Assembly (NCBI GenBank): GCA_965233705.1
Contig: CBDDTF010000001.1
Coordinates: 434,001 to 498,000 of the forward strand
Origin: Algihabitans sp965233705
Lineage (GTDB): Bacteria; Pseudomonadota; Alphaproteobacteria; Kiloniellales; DSM-21159
Reading direction: 5' to 3'
DNA: 64,000 nucleotides
The translations under genes were made by a program, and so were the position numbers. How positions within the stretch are numbered: position 1 is the stretch's first letter; each line of letters opens with the position of its first letter. Under the pieces are notes generated by a model. The model made no database searches. It saw only the letters and a list, made by a program, of their open reading frames with translations, and was not told where the DNA came from. Shown one piece after another: positions 34,521-42,888 of this stretch.

Positions 34521-35174
34521 GACGGCGGCCGGCGCCGGGAAGTCGGCCAGCACGGCCTGCACCTCGGTATCGTCGACCTGGGCAAAGCTGGCGTAGAACT
34601 GCCCCACCGCGAAGAAGTCCTCCGGCGTCTCCAGGCAGACGACCTCGTCCACCTCGGCCGCCAGGGAGGCCAGGGTGTCGGGCGGCGCGACCGGCACGGC
34701 GAGCACCAGCCTGGCCGGGTTCTGCCGCCGCAGAGCGCGCAGGGCGGCCCGCGCCGTCGCGCCGGTGGCCAGACCGTCGTCGACGACGATGGCGGTGCGG
34801 CCGGCGATTGCCGCGCGCGCGCGGCCTGCCAGATAGAGCCTGCGCCGGCGTTCCAGCTCGCGCAGCTCCCGCGCCTTCAGGGCGGCGAAGGCCTCGGGCC
34901 GCTGCTCGACCATCTCCCGCAGCGGCTCGTTGATCACCACCTCGGGCGACTCGCCGTCGACCAGGGCGCCGACGGCGAGTTCGGGCTGCTCCGGCAGGCC
35001 GAGCTTGCGCACCAGCACGAGATCGAGCGGCGCCGCCAGCGCGCGGGCGACCTCGGCGCCCACCGGCACGCCGCCGCGCGGCAACGCCAGCACCACGGGG
35101 TCGCGGTAGCCGCGCGTGCGCAGGCGCTCGGCCAGGGCGCGCCCGGCGGCCTTGCGGCTGGAAAACAACGGCAT
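34506..35174 (-). CDS. Phosphoribosyltransferase-domain protein
   Basis: A 222-residue protein with the PRPP-binding motif TAIVVDDGLATGATARAALR near residue 125. The N-terminal ALPRGGVPVGAEVARALAAPLDLVLVRKLG is typical of the COG1926 group of predicted phosphoribosyltransferases. FSSRKAAGRALAERL at the start is also family-typical. No specific base acceptor can be inferred. GGGAGGG 7 bases before the ATG at 35174 sets the start. It is convergent with nnrU and not obviously part of either neighbouring cluster. Confidence 0.88.
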   Translation of the reverse strand: MPLFSSRKAAGRALAERLRTRGYRDPVVLALPRGGVPVGAEVARALAAPLDLVLVRKLGLPEQPELAVGALVDGESPEVVINEPLREMVEQRPEAFAALKARELRELERRRRLYLAGRARAAIAGRTAIVVDDGLATGATARAALRALRRQNPARLVLAVPVAPPDTLASLAAEVDEVVCLETPEDFFAVGQFYASFAQVDDTEVQAVLADFPAPAAVAEPG

Positions 35175-35677
35175 GTCGTTCCCTCCCCACTGCGTGTCCC
35201 GGCCCCGCGCCGCCCGCACTGCGGCTCAGCGCGGCGGCGTCTTGAGCCAGCGAGTCGTCCGCCGGAGCGCATGCGCCGGCGTTGGCCGTTCGGCCGCGCT
35301 CATGTCACGCCTCCGTGTATCGGGTCGACCTGCCGACGTCAGAAGGCCCGGCTTGCCCTGGAATCAAGGTCACGCCCCGGCGCGGTGGTCAATCCCGTTG
35401 CCGCCGCTCCGCTATGCGTGCGAATCCATTGCAAGGACCGGAGCTCCCGAGCGAAGCTTCGCGAGCACAGCGCTTGCCGGCCGAGCCGGTTTCGCCGCTT
35501 TCGGTCCGGACGAGACTCGAGCGCCGGGACCGGCAAACGGCGAGGCGCCAAGAACGAAGCCGCGCGCGACGGAGCGGAGACCGCCGCTGCAAGTCGGCAG
35601 GCGCAGACCGGCTTGCCGACGGCACTCGGGCGACCGCCTGACGCGGCGGCGACACACAACTGGGGAGGAGACGAGCG
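35175..35677 (+). promoter_or_regulatory. Intergenic region before the second TRAP operon
   Basis: A 503-bp gap in which I accept no gene; open frames on both strands lack conserved features and ribosome sites. It should contain promoters for the leftward phosphoribosyltransferase gene and the rightward dctP gene. GGGGAGGAG immediately precedes dctP. A short dyad GCGAAGCTTCGC lies at 35450-35461. Base composition between 35400 and 35660 is a little less GC-rich than the genes. I see no clear -35/-10 pair. Confidence 0.45.
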
Positions 35678-36682
35678 ATGATCGAGATACGGACCAAAGG
35701 TCGGAGCCTGCACGCCGGACTGCTTGCCGCGGGCCTGGTGGGCGCCGCCGCGCTGGCGCCGCCGGCCGCCGCGCAGACCGTGCTGAACCTGGGGCATTCT
35801 CTGGCCAGCGACTCCCACTACGGGGCGGGCGCGGCCGCCTTCAAGGCGACGCTGGAGGAGCTCAGCGACGGCCAGTTCGAGGTGCGCGAGCAGCCGGCCG
35901 GCGCGCTGGGCGGCGAGCGCGACATGATCGAGGGCCTGCAAATCGGCTCGGTCGACCTGGTGATCACCTCGACCGGTCCGCTCGGCAACTTCGTGCCGGA
36001 GGTCTACGTCCTCGACCTGCCCTTCCTGTTCCGCGACTACGACCATGCGCGCGGCGTGCTGGACGGCGAGATCGGCCAGGAGCTGCTGGAGAAGATGCGC
36101 CCGCACGACCTGGTCGGCCTGGCCTGGACGGAAAACGGCTTTCGCCATCTGACCAACTCGGTGCGCGCGGTGAAGACGCCGGCCGACGCCGAAGGGCTGA
36201 AGATCCGCACGATGGAGAACCAGGTGCACATGCGCGCCTTCGAGGCGATCGGCGCGGCGCCGACGCCGATGGCCTTCCCCGAGCTCTTCACCGCGCTGCA
36301 GCAGGGCACGGTCGACGGTCAGGAGAACCCGATTCCGGTGATCACCTCGGCCAAGTTCTGGGAGGTACAGGACCACCTCAGCCTGACCGGCCACGTCTAC
36401 TCGCCGGCGGTGGTGCTGGCCTCGCCCTTCGTCATCGACGGCCTCAGCGCCGAGGCGCAGGGCTGGTTCTACGAGGCCGCCCGCGCCTCGGCCGCGGCGA
36501 CTCGCGCCAAGGTCACCGAGGTCGAGCAGGACGGCATCGCGCTGCTGCGCGAGAACGGCATGGAGGTGACCCGCGAGGTCGACACCGCCGCCTTCGCCGC
36601 GCGCGCGCAGGAAGCCTACCAGCTCTACACCGACGAGCACGGCACGGAGATGGTGGAGCGCATCCGGGCCTTCGGCCAGTAG
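35678..36682 (+). CDS. dctP: TRAP transporter substrate-binding protein (DctP family)
   Basis: A 334-residue periplasmic binding protein with a Sec signal ending APPAAAQ. Family features are LNLGHSLASDSHYGAGAAAF, DLVITSTGPLGNF, the conserved Arg in EGLKIRTMENQVHMRAF and TVDGQENPIPVITSAKFWEV. GGGGAGGAG precedes the ATG. It leads a complete dctP-dctQ-dctM operon. Nearby ectoine catabolic genes (aminotransferase, aldehyde dehydrogenase, AsnC, eutBC) make ectoine or a breakdown product a possible cargo, but the protein looks like a general DctP rather than TeaA/UehA, so this stays open. Confidence 0.93.
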   Translation: MIEIRTKGRSLHAGLLAAGLVGAAALAPPAAAQTVLNLGHSLASDSHYGAGAAAFKATLEELSDGQFEVREQPAGALGGERDMIEGLQIGSVDLVITSTGPLGNFVPEVYVLDLPFLFRDYDHARGVLDGEIGQELLEKMRPHDLVGLAWTENGFRHLTNSVRAVKTPADAEGLKIRTMENQVHMRAFEAIGAAPTPMAFPELFTALQQGTVDGQENPIPVITSAKFWEVQDHLSLTGHVYSPAVVLASPFVIDGLSAEAQGWFYEAARASAAATRAKVTEVEQDGIALLRENGMEVTREVDTAAFAARAQEAYQLYTDEHGTEMVERIRAFGQ

Positions 36683-36774
36683 GCCCCGCCGGGGCCCCCA
36701 GTCAGGGGACGCCCTCCGCGCCCGCCCCGCCGCCCCGGCGCGGGCGACCGGCGGGGCGGCGGGCGCTCTTTGCC
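36682..36774 (+). terminator. GC-rich hairpins between dctP and dctQ
   Basis: GGCCCC-gcc-GGGGCC (36682-36696), starting in the dctP stop codon, and a larger imperfect palindrome around 36723-36767 fill the gap. Together they could stabilise or partly terminate the binding-protein message. No T-run follows. Confidence 0.45.
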
Positions 36775-37299
36775 ATGCTCGACGCCTTTCAGACGCTTGA
36801 GAGCTGGACGACGCGGATCGCCCGCGACCTGGCCGTGCTCGGCCTGGCGGTCGCCGTCAGCCTCGCCTTCTTCCAGGTGGTCACGCGCTTCGTCTTCGAC
36901 GCGCCCTCCACCTGGTCGGAGACCATGGCGCGCTCGATCATGATCTGGTCGGTCTACCTGGGCATCGCCGCGGCCTTCCGCAGCGGCGCGATGATCGCGG
37001 TCGACGTGGTCTACCGCTTCCTGCACGGCCGCAGCCTGCTGCTGCTGCACAGCCTGATCACCGCGGCGATCCTGGCCTTCCTGCTGGTGCTGGCGGTGCA
37101 CGGCGTGAAGATGACCCTGCGGGTGCAGAACCAGACCATCGCCGGCCTGGACTTCTCCATCGCCTGGTTCTACGCCGCGCTGCCGACCGGGGCGGTCTTC
37201 TCCATCCTGGCCGTGGTCTCGCGCTACATCGACCTGCTGCGCGGACGCGACGGCGCGCCGGCGGAGGGGCCGCCGGCCGAGCCGGAGGCGCCGGCATGA
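36775..37299 (+). CDS. dctQ: TRAP transporter small permease (DctQ)
   Basis: A 174-residue four-helix membrane protein: DLAVLGLAVAVSLAFFQVVTRFVF, WSETMARSIMIWSVYLGIAAAFR with the conserved Glu-Arg, LLLHSLITAAILAFLLVLAV, and AWFYAALPTGAVFSILAVVS. A short Pro/Glu/Ala tail follows. Its stop overlaps the dctM start (ATGA). It forms the membrane complex with the large subunit. Confidence 0.92.
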   Translation: MLDAFQTLESWTTRIARDLAVLGLAVAVSLAFFQVVTRFVFDAPSTWSETMARSIMIWSVYLGIAAAFRSGAMIAVDVVYRFLHGRSLLLLHSLITAAILAFLLVLAVHGVKMTLRVQNQTIAGLDFSIAWFYAALPTGAVFSILAVVSRYIDLLRGRDGAPAEGPPAEPEAPA

Positions 37300-38570
37300 A
37301 CGCCACCATCGCCGTCACCCTCCTGGTGCTTTTCCTGCTCGGCGTGCCGATTGCCGTCTCCCTGGCCCTGGCCGGCATCATCACCATCGAGCTGACCAGC
37401 AACATTCCGCTGGTGATCGTCGCCCAGCGGCTGTTCACCGGCATCGACACCTTCCCGCTGATGGCCATCCCCTTCTTCATCCTGGCCGGCAACCTGATGG
37501 GCGCCGGCGGGATGTCGCAGCGGCTGGTGGACCTGGCCAAGTCGCTGGTCGGCGGCTTCCAGGGCGGGCTGGCCTGCACCTGCGTGCTGACCTGCATGAT
37601 CTTCGCCTCGGTCTCCGGCTCCTCGGTGGCGACCACCTTCGCGATCGGCGCAATCCTGATCCCGGCGATGGTCAAGCACGGCTACCCGCGGCCGACCGCC
37701 GCCTCGATCCAGGCCTCCTCGGCCGAGCTGGGCGTGCTGATCCCGCCGTCGATCCCGCTGATCCTCTACGGCGTGTCGACCGACACCTCGATCGGCCAGC
37801 TCTTCATCGCCGGCATCGGCCCCGGCCTGCTGGTCGGCGGCTCGCTGCTGATCTTCCTGGCCGTCTGGTGCCGCCTCAAGGGCTACGGGCGCAACGAGGG
37901 CGAGGGGCGGCTGCCCTTCGCGACGGCGCTGCGCCGCTCGTTCTGGACGCTGCTGATGCCGGTGATCGTGATCGGCGGCATCTACGGCGGCGTCTTCACC
38001 CCGACCGAAGCCTCGGCCGTGGCGGTGTTCTACGCGCTGGCGGTCGGCTGCGGCCTCTACCGCGAGCTGCCGCTGCGCGCGCTGCCCGACATCCTGCGCC
38101 GCTCCGTGGTCTCGACCTCGGTGGTGATGCTGATCATCGCCGCCGCCTCGCTCTTCTCCTTCCTGCTGACCCGCTCCGGCCTGCCGGCGGCGATCGGCAC
38201 CTGGGTGACCGAGACCTTCTCCAATCCCTACAGCTTCCTGCTGGCGATCAACCTGCTGCTGCTGCTGGTCGGGATGTTCATCGAGACCTCGGCGGCGATC
38301 CTGGTGCTGGCGCCGATCTTCACGCCGATCGCGGTGCAGTACGGCATCGACCCGGTGCACTTCGGGGTGATCATCGTGGTCAACCTGGCGCTGGGGATGT
38401 TCACCCCGCCGCTGGGGGTCAATCTCTTCGCCGCCTGTACCGTCGCGCGCCTGTCGCTCGACCGCATCGTGCCGGCGCTGCTGCCCTTCGTGCTGCTGGT
38501 CTTCGCCTGCGTGCTGGCGATCACCTACCTGCCCGTCATCTCGCTCGGCCTGCGCGACCTGCTCTACTGA
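37296..38570 (+). CDS. dctM: TRAP transporter large permease (DctM)
   Basis: A 424-residue, 12-helix large permease of normal length. Motifs include AIPFFILAGNLMGAGGMSQR, SVSGSSVATTFAIGAILIPAM, GVLIPPSIPLILYGVSTDTS, VFTPTEASAVAVFYALAVG and LGMFTPPLGVNLFAACTVA. It drives solute uptake with a sodium or proton gradient. A long perfect hairpin directly follows the stop. Confidence 0.95.
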   Translation: MNATIAVTLLVLFLLGVPIAVSLALAGIITIELTSNIPLVIVAQRLFTGIDTFPLMAIPFFILAGNLMGAGGMSQRLVDLAKSLVGGFQGGLACTCVLTCMIFASVSGSSVATTFAIGAILIPAMVKHGYPRPTAASIQASSAELGVLIPPSIPLILYGVSTDTSIGQLFIAGIGPGLLVGGSLLIFLAVWCRLKGYGRNEGEGRLPFATALRRSFWTLLMPVIVIGGIYGGVFTPTEASAVAVFYALAVGCGLYRELPLRALPDILRRSVVSTSVVMLIIAAASLFSFLLTRSGLPAAIGTWVTETFSNPYSFLLAINLLLLLVGMFIETSAAILVLAPIFTPIAVQYGIDPVHFGVIIVVNLALGMFTPPLGVNLFAACTVARLSLDRIVPALLPFVLLVFACVLAITYLPVISLGLRDLLY

Positions 38571-38578
38571 CTCGCGGA

Positions 38579-38624
38579 GCGACCGTCCGGCCCCGCGCCC
38601 GCGGGGCCGGACGGTCGCAAATCA
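38579..38624. repeat. Perfect 18-bp hairpin, member of the palindromic element family; likely terminator
   Basis: Arms 38579-38596 (GCGACCGTCCGGCCCCGC) and 38601-38618 pair perfectly around a 4-base loop, then AAATCAC follows. The arm start GCGACCG and the tail CGGTCGCAAATCAC match the element at 46869-46931, but the outer CTAG ends are lost. It stands 8 bp after the dctM stop, so it likely ends that operon. Confidence 0.75.
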
Positions 38625-38690
38625 CAGAAGCGACAGAGCGAAGGCGACGGCGGCCGCTCCTCCCAACGGCCGCCGCGCGACAGACCCGCT

Positions 38691-40079
38691 TCAGCCCTGC
38701 GCCGTGGCCTCGGCCACCGCCTCGGCGGTCTTGCCGACGATCTCGTCGGCCTCCGCGCGCGTGAGACAGAGCGGCGGGGCGAAGCCCAGGATGTCGCCCT
38801 GCGGCATGGCGCGGGCGATGACGCCGCGCTTGAGCAGGGCGGCCGCCGCCTTGGCGCCGACGCCCTGGGCCGGGTCGAAGAAGCGCCGCTCTTCGCGGTC
38901 GGCCACCAGCTCGACCGCACAGAGCAGGCCCTCGCCGCGCACCTCGCCGACCTGCGGGTGGTCGGCCAGCGCCTCGGCCATGGCGCGGTTGAAGTAGGCG
39001 CCAGTCTCGCGGGCGTTGGTCACCAGGTCCAGCTTGTCGATCAGCTCCAGGTTGGCGACGCCGGCCGCCGCGCCGATCGGATGGGCCGAGTAGGTCCAGC
39101 CGTGGCCGATCGGCCCCAGCTCGTCGGTGCCCTGCTCCAGCACCTGCCAGACCTTGTCCGAGACGATCGAGCCGGACAGCGGCGCGTAGGCCGAGGTCAG
39201 GCCCTTGGCGATGGTGATGATGTCGGGCTCCAGGCCGTAGTGGTCGGAGCCGAACATCGAGCCGAGCCGGCCGAAGCCGGTGACCACCTCGTCGGCGATC
39301 AGCAGGATGTCGTGCTTCTTCAGGATCGGCTGGATCGCCGCCCAGTAGCCCGCCGGCGGCGGCACGATGCCGCCGGTGCCCAGCACCGGCTCGGCGATGA
39401 AGGCGGCGATGGTGTCGGCCCCCTCGCGCGCGATCAGCGCCTCCAGCTCGGCGGCGCAGTGGGCGACGAAGTCGGCCTCGCTCATGGCCGCGTCGTCGCG
39501 CCGGTAGTAGTAGGGCGCCTCGGTGTGCAGCACCTGCGCCAGCGGCAGGTCGAACTTCTTGTGGAAGAGGTGCAGCCCGGTCAGCGAGCCGGTCATCAGG
39601 CCCGAGCCGTGGTAGCCGCGCCAGCGCGAGATGATCTTCTTCTTCTCCGGCCGCCCGAGCACGTTGTTGAGGTACCACACCAGCTTCACGTTGGTCTCGT
39701 TGGCGTCGGAGCCGCCCAGCCCGAAATAGACCTTCGACATGTTCGCCGGGGCGCGGTCGAGAATCATCTTGGCCAGCCGGATCGAGACCTCAGTGCCGTG
39801 CCCGACATAGGCGTGATAGTAGGCGAGCTGGCGCGCCTGCTCGGCGATCGCCTCGGCGATCTCCGGCCGGCCGTAGCCGACGTTGACGCAGTAGAGGCCG
39901 GCGAAGGCGTCCAGCAGACGGGTGCCGTCGCGGTCCTCGATGTAAACGCCGGAGCCGCCGGTGATGATGCGGTTCGGGCTCTCGCCTCGGGCGTGCTTGG
40001 CCAGATGGGTCGAGGGGTGGAAGAAGGTCTCCCGATCCCAGCGGTCGAGCAGATCGTTGTCCAGCCTGTTGTCGAGCAT
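38691..40079 (-). CDS. Class-III PLP aminotransferase (atf of ectoine-type clusters)
   Basis: A 462-residue pyridoxal-phosphate enzyme of the omega-amino acid aminotransferase class. The PLP lysine lies in IITIAKGLTSAYAPLSGS; other marks are VYFGLGGSDANETNVKL, SRWRGYHGSG, the Asp in LLIADEVVTGFGRLGS and GWTYSAHPIGAAAGVA. It would move an amino group from a diamine, GABA-like or diaminobutyrate substrate to pyruvate or 2-oxoglutarate. In known ectoine catabolic clusters an aminotransferase (atf/doeD) lies with an aldehyde dehydrogenase (ssd/doeC) and asnC; the same trio occurs here in the same order, giving a diaminobutyrate role by context. Confidence 0.92.
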   Translation of the reverse strand: MLDNRLDNDLLDRWDRETFFHPSTHLAKHARGESPNRIITGGSGVYIEDRDGTRLLDAFAGLYCVNVGYGRPEIAEAIAEQARQLAYYHAYVGHGTEVSIRLAKMILDRAPANMSKVYFGLGGSDANETNVKLVWYLNNVLGRPEKKKIISRWRGYHGSGLMTGSLTGLHLFHKKFDLPLAQVLHTEAPYYYRRDDAAMSEADFVAHCAAELEALIAREGADTIAAFIAEPVLGTGGIVPPPAGYWAAIQPILKKHDILLIADEVVTGFGRLGSMFGSDHYGLEPDIITIAKGLTSAYAPLSGSIVSDKVWQVLEQGTDELGPIGHGWTYSAHPIGAAAGVANLELIDKLDLVTNARETGAYFNRAMAEALADHPQVGEVRGEGLLCAVELVADREERRFFDPAQGVGAKAAAALLKRGVIARAMPQGDILGFAPPLCLTRAEADEIVGKTAEAVAEATAQG

Positions 40080-40372
40080 CAGCCTATCCTTTCGTCATGT
40101 CCGAAGCCGCCCGCGGCGGCCGCCCGGCGTCCCGGCCGGCGGGGCGAAGGGCGCAAGAAATCGTCGAGGTCTTCGCGCCGCGCCGGGCGGACGCCTTGGC
40201 GCCGGCGAGGGCGGGTCCTGTCCGCCCGATCCCAAGCCGACCTCCTGTCCCGACTCCGCGATGCGACGCATCGAATTCTGGCGCCAGCGGGACACGAGGT
40301 ATCTGATTTTCGTGTGATTCGGGTTCCGAAGGTCGGCACGGGTGACCTGTGCCGACCTTCGGAACCATCACA
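40080..40372. other. Intergenic region between aminotransferase and aldehyde dehydrogenase genes
   Basis: Nearly 300 bp without a gene. The left 230 bp are GC-rich and unremarkable, with only a short dyad near 40255-40271 (CGCGATGCGACGCATCG). The right end is a palindromic element described separately. The leftward aminotransferase promoter should lie here, but no boxes are evident. Confidence 0.4.
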
Positions 40373-40376
40373 CTAG
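40312..40376. repeat. CTAG-family palindromic element (GTGTGAT type)
   Basis: Outer ends GTGTGATTC and ATCACACTAG are inverted copies. Inside, arms 40322-40339 (GGTTCCGAAGGTCGGCAC) and 40349-40366 pair perfectly around a 9-base loop. The CTAG at the right end supplies the TAG stop of the aldehyde dehydrogenase gene. The arm sequence differs from other members, while the ends and size are kept. Confidence 0.75.
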
Positions 40377-41857
40377 GCCCAGTCGCGGCAGACGTACTTG
40401 ATCTCGGTGAAAGCCTCGAGGCCCTGGCGGGCGCCCTCGCGCCCCAGCCCCGACTGCTTCATGCCGCCGAAGGGAATCGGCGCGCCGGTGACCTTCGTGC
40501 GGTTGACCGCCACCATGCCGAACTGCAGCGCCCGGCTGGCGCGGTAGATCCGGCGCGGGTCGAGCGTGTGCAGGTAGGCGACCAGGCCGTAGGGGGTGTC
40601 GTTGGCGCGGGCCAGCACCTCCGCCTCGCTGTCGAAGGGCGCGAGGGCGGCGATGGGCCCGAAGGTCTCCTCGTGCAGGATCTTCGCGTCGGCCGGTACG
40701 TCGGCCAGCACGGTCGGCTCGAAGAACAGCTTGCCGGCGGCGTGGCGCTTGCCGCCGACCAGCACGCGCGCGCCCTTGGCGACGGCGTCGGCCACCTGCT
40801 CCTCCTGCTTGGCGACCGCCTTCTCGTTCATCAGCGGCCCGATGTCGGGGTCGTCCAGGCCCGGCCCGACCGTCAGCGCGGCCGTCGCCTCGGCGAAGCG
40901 CTGGCAGAAAGCGTCGTAGACCGTGCGCTCGACATAGATGCGGTTGGCGCCCAGGCAGTCCTGGCCGGAGGTCGCGAACTTGGCCTTGAGGGTCTCCTCG
41001 ACGGCGTTGTCCATCTCGGCGTCGGCGAAGACGATGCAGGGCGCGTGGCCGCCCAGCTCCAGCACCAGGCGCTTCACCGTCTCGGCGCCCTGGCGGTAGA
41101 GCAGCTTGCCGACCGGCGTGGAGCCGGTGAAGGAGAGCACGCCGACGCGCGGGTCCTCCATCCAGGGCTCGACCACCGTCGCTGCGTCACCGGTCACAAC
41201 GTTGAAGACGCCCGCCGGCAGGCCCGCGCGCTCGGCCAGCTCGGCCAGCGCCAGCGCCGAGAAAGGGGTCTCGGCCGAGGGGTGCGCGACCACGGTGCAG
41301 CCGGCAGCGATGGCCGCCGCCGCCTTGCGGGTGAGCATGGCCGAGGGGAAGTTCCAGGGCGTGACCAGCGCCGCCACGCCGATCGGCTCGCGCCACAGCT
41401 CGACCTCCGCGTCGGGCAGGTGCGAGGTGACGCCCTCGATGTTCGGGCGCTTGGCCTCCTCGGCGTAGAACTCCACGAAGGAGGCGGCGTAGTCGATCTC
41501 GCCGCGCGACTCCGACAGCGGCTTGCCCTGCTCCAGGGTCATCAGGCGGGCCAGATCCTCGCGGTTGGCCATCATCAGGTCGTACCAGCGGCGCAGCGCC
41601 TGGGTGCGCTGCTGCGGCAGGCTGACCGACCAGGTGGCGAAGGCCGCCTGTGCCGCCTCGACGGCGGCGCGGGCCTCTGCGGCGGACAGGCTGGCCACCT
41701 CGCCCAGCCAGGCGCCGTCCGCCGGGTTGGTCACGGCGATGGTGGCGCCGCCTCCGGCCCCGATCCAGCGGCCGTTGACGTAGGCGAACTGGCGGAACAG
41801 GCGCGGGTCGGACAGCGCAATGGGGTCGTTCGCGGGGGCGACGGCGGCACGGCTCAT
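40373..41857 (-). CDS. NAD(P)-dependent aldehyde dehydrogenase (succinate-semialdehyde type; ssd)
   Basis: A 494-residue aldehyde dehydrogenase of the succinate-semialdehyde group. The catalytic Glu is in LVLELGGHAPCIVF and the nucleophilic Cys in ATSGQDCLGANRIYVE; LVTPWNFPSAMLTRKAAAA and IPFGGMKQSGLGREG are family-typical. It oxidises a semialdehyde to an acid; beside the aminotransferase and AsnC gene it matches ssd/doeC of ectoine breakdown, where aspartate semialdehyde is the substrate. GGGAG precedes the ATG at 41857. The active-site Cys neighbourhood (QDCLGAN) differs from the usual QTCVCAN. The TAG stop lies in a palindromic element. Confidence 0.92.
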   Translation of the reverse strand: MSRAAVAPANDPIALSDPRLFRQFAYVNGRWIGAGGGATIAVTNPADGAWLGEVASLSAAEARAAVEAAQAAFATWSVSLPQQRTQALRRWYDLMMANREDLARLMTLEQGKPLSESRGEIDYAASFVEFYAEEAKRPNIEGVTSHLPDAEVELWREPIGVAALVTPWNFPSAMLTRKAAAAIAAGCTVVAHPSAETPFSALALAELAERAGLPAGVFNVVTGDAATVVEPWMEDPRVGVLSFTGSTPVGKLLYRQGAETVKRLVLELGGHAPCIVFADAEMDNAVEETLKAKFATSGQDCLGANRIYVERTVYDAFCQRFAEATAALTVGPGLDDPDIGPLMNEKAVAKQEEQVADAVAKGARVLVGGKRHAAGKLFFEPTVLADVPADAKILHEETFGPIAALAPFDSEAEVLARANDTPYGLVAYLHTLDPRRIYRASRALQFGMVAVNRTKVTGAPIPFGGMKQSGLGREGARQGLEAFTEIKYVCRDWA

Positions 41858-42036
41858 GGCGGCTCTCCCGATCCGGTGGGGCGATCGCCCGCAAGGTAGG
41901 GGCGCCGTGGCAGAGGCTTCGTCTGTCTTGCCCGCCGCGCGTAGGGGAATCGTCTCCAGTCGCCGGACCGCGCAGGCGATCCGCCTGCCGCCGCGCCGCG
42001 ACCCGGGGCGGTGCAACCTGCCCTCCATCCTTGGGG

Positions 42037-42101
42037 TAGAGTGGTTTTTCGCGACCGGCGGACTGGCCGAAACGAGGCCAGACGGTCGCCCATCACTCTA
42101 G
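42037..42101. repeat. CTAG-family palindromic element (AGAGTG type)
   Basis: It runs from TAGAGTGGTTTTTCGCGACC to GGTCGCCCATCACTCTAG, with inner GACTGGCC / GGCCAGAC facing each other. Some arm positions are mismatched. The right-hand CTAG supplies the TAG stop of the Lrp/AsnC gene. Confidence 0.75.
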
Positions 42102-42586
42102 CCCGCGCCCGCGTCGAGCAGCGCGTCCAGCGGCGGCGGCCCGGGCGTCTTGACCGCCTTGGTCACCACATAGGTGACGTAGCGCGCCAGGCCGAGCTGC
42201 TGGTCCAGCAGCGCGTCGATCAGGCGCTGATAGCTGTCGATGTCGCGGGTGACCACCTGCAGCAGGTAGTCCCAGCCGCCGCCGAGCGACCAGCAGGCGA
42301 CGATCTCCTCCTGGCGCTGCACCGCCTGCTCGAAGGCCTGGAAGCGCTCGGCGCGGTGGCTGTCCAGCTCGGCGGTGACGAAGACGACGACATGAGGAGC
42401 CAGCTTCTGCAGCGCGATCTCGGCCCGGTAGCCCTGGATCAGGCCGGCCTTCTCCAGCCGCTTCAGCCGCTCCCAGCAGGGCGTGGCCGTCAGGTTGACC
42501 CGCTGCGCCAGCTCGGCCTTGGAGATGCGCCCCTCGCGGGACAGCAGCTTGAGAATCTGGAGGTCGCGGTCGTCGAGCTTGAGCAT
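42098..42586 (-). CDS. Lrp/AsnC-family transcriptional regulator
   Basis: A 162-residue regulator with an N-terminal helix-turn-helix (DRDLQILKLLSREGRISKAELAQRVNLTATPCWERLKRL) and a C-terminal RAM domain (VVVFVTAELDSHRAERFQAF, WDYLLQVVTRDIDSYQRLID). DoeX and AsnC proteins of this family control ectoine degradation in other bacteria, and the position between aldehyde dehydrogenase and eutBC fits that. The ATG at 42586 gives the standard family N-terminus. It is divergent from eutB across a 302-bp control region. Confidence 0.92.
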   Translation of the reverse strand: MLKLDDRDLQILKLLSREGRISKAELAQRVNLTATPCWERLKRLEKAGLIQGYRAEIALQKLAPHVVVFVTAELDSHRAERFQAFEQAVQRQEEIVACWSLGGGWDYLLQVVTRDIDSYQRLIDALLDQQLGLARYVTYVVTKAVKTPGPPPLDALLDAGAG

Positions 42587-42888
42587 GGCATCCTGCGGGA
42601 CGGGGGCCGGTGCGTGCGCCCCACCCGGCGCCTTTACCGGAGCGCCCCGCCCGCGGCAAGCCCCCGCGGCAAGCCCTGCGGCAAGCCCCCGCGGCAAGCC
42701 CTGCGGCGCGCATCTGCGGCCACACGCCCCCGGCGCAAGCCTGCGCGGCCGGTCGTGCCGGGCGGGCGACCGCAGGTTTGGAGCGGGCCGCCGCAAGCTG
42801 TACCATGCGCCGCGGGCGCGCGCCGGCGCCCTACGCTCCGCCGCGGGCACGCCCCACACCATCCGCCCCACCAGCCTTCCGGTGACCC
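42587..42888. promoter_or_regulatory. Divergent control region between Lrp/AsnC gene and eutB
   Basis: A 302-bp gap without a gene, expected to hold both promoters. About 55 bp are a tandem repeat; the rest is GC-rich. I see no clear Lrp box or promoter elements. Confidence 0.45.
42653..42708. repeat. 12-13-bp tandem repeat, non-coding
   Basis: Four GCGGCAAGCCC units alternate in length (GCGGCAAGCCCCC, GCGGCAAGCCCT), forming a 25-bp unit twice, followed by diverged remnants (GCGGCGCGC). It lies in the leader of the Lrp/AsnC gene. Confidence 0.75.

Noticed and set aside
35271..35681. A 136-codon open frame in the gap before the second TRAP operon
   Set aside because: It starts without a ribosome site, is Arg/Ala-rich, runs into the dctP start region, and competes with equally long frames on the other strand.
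35678..38570. Naming the second TRAP operon uehABC or teaABC
   Set aside because: Linkage to eutBC is suggestive, but the binding protein reads as a general DctP and I could not identify the ectoine-contact residues.
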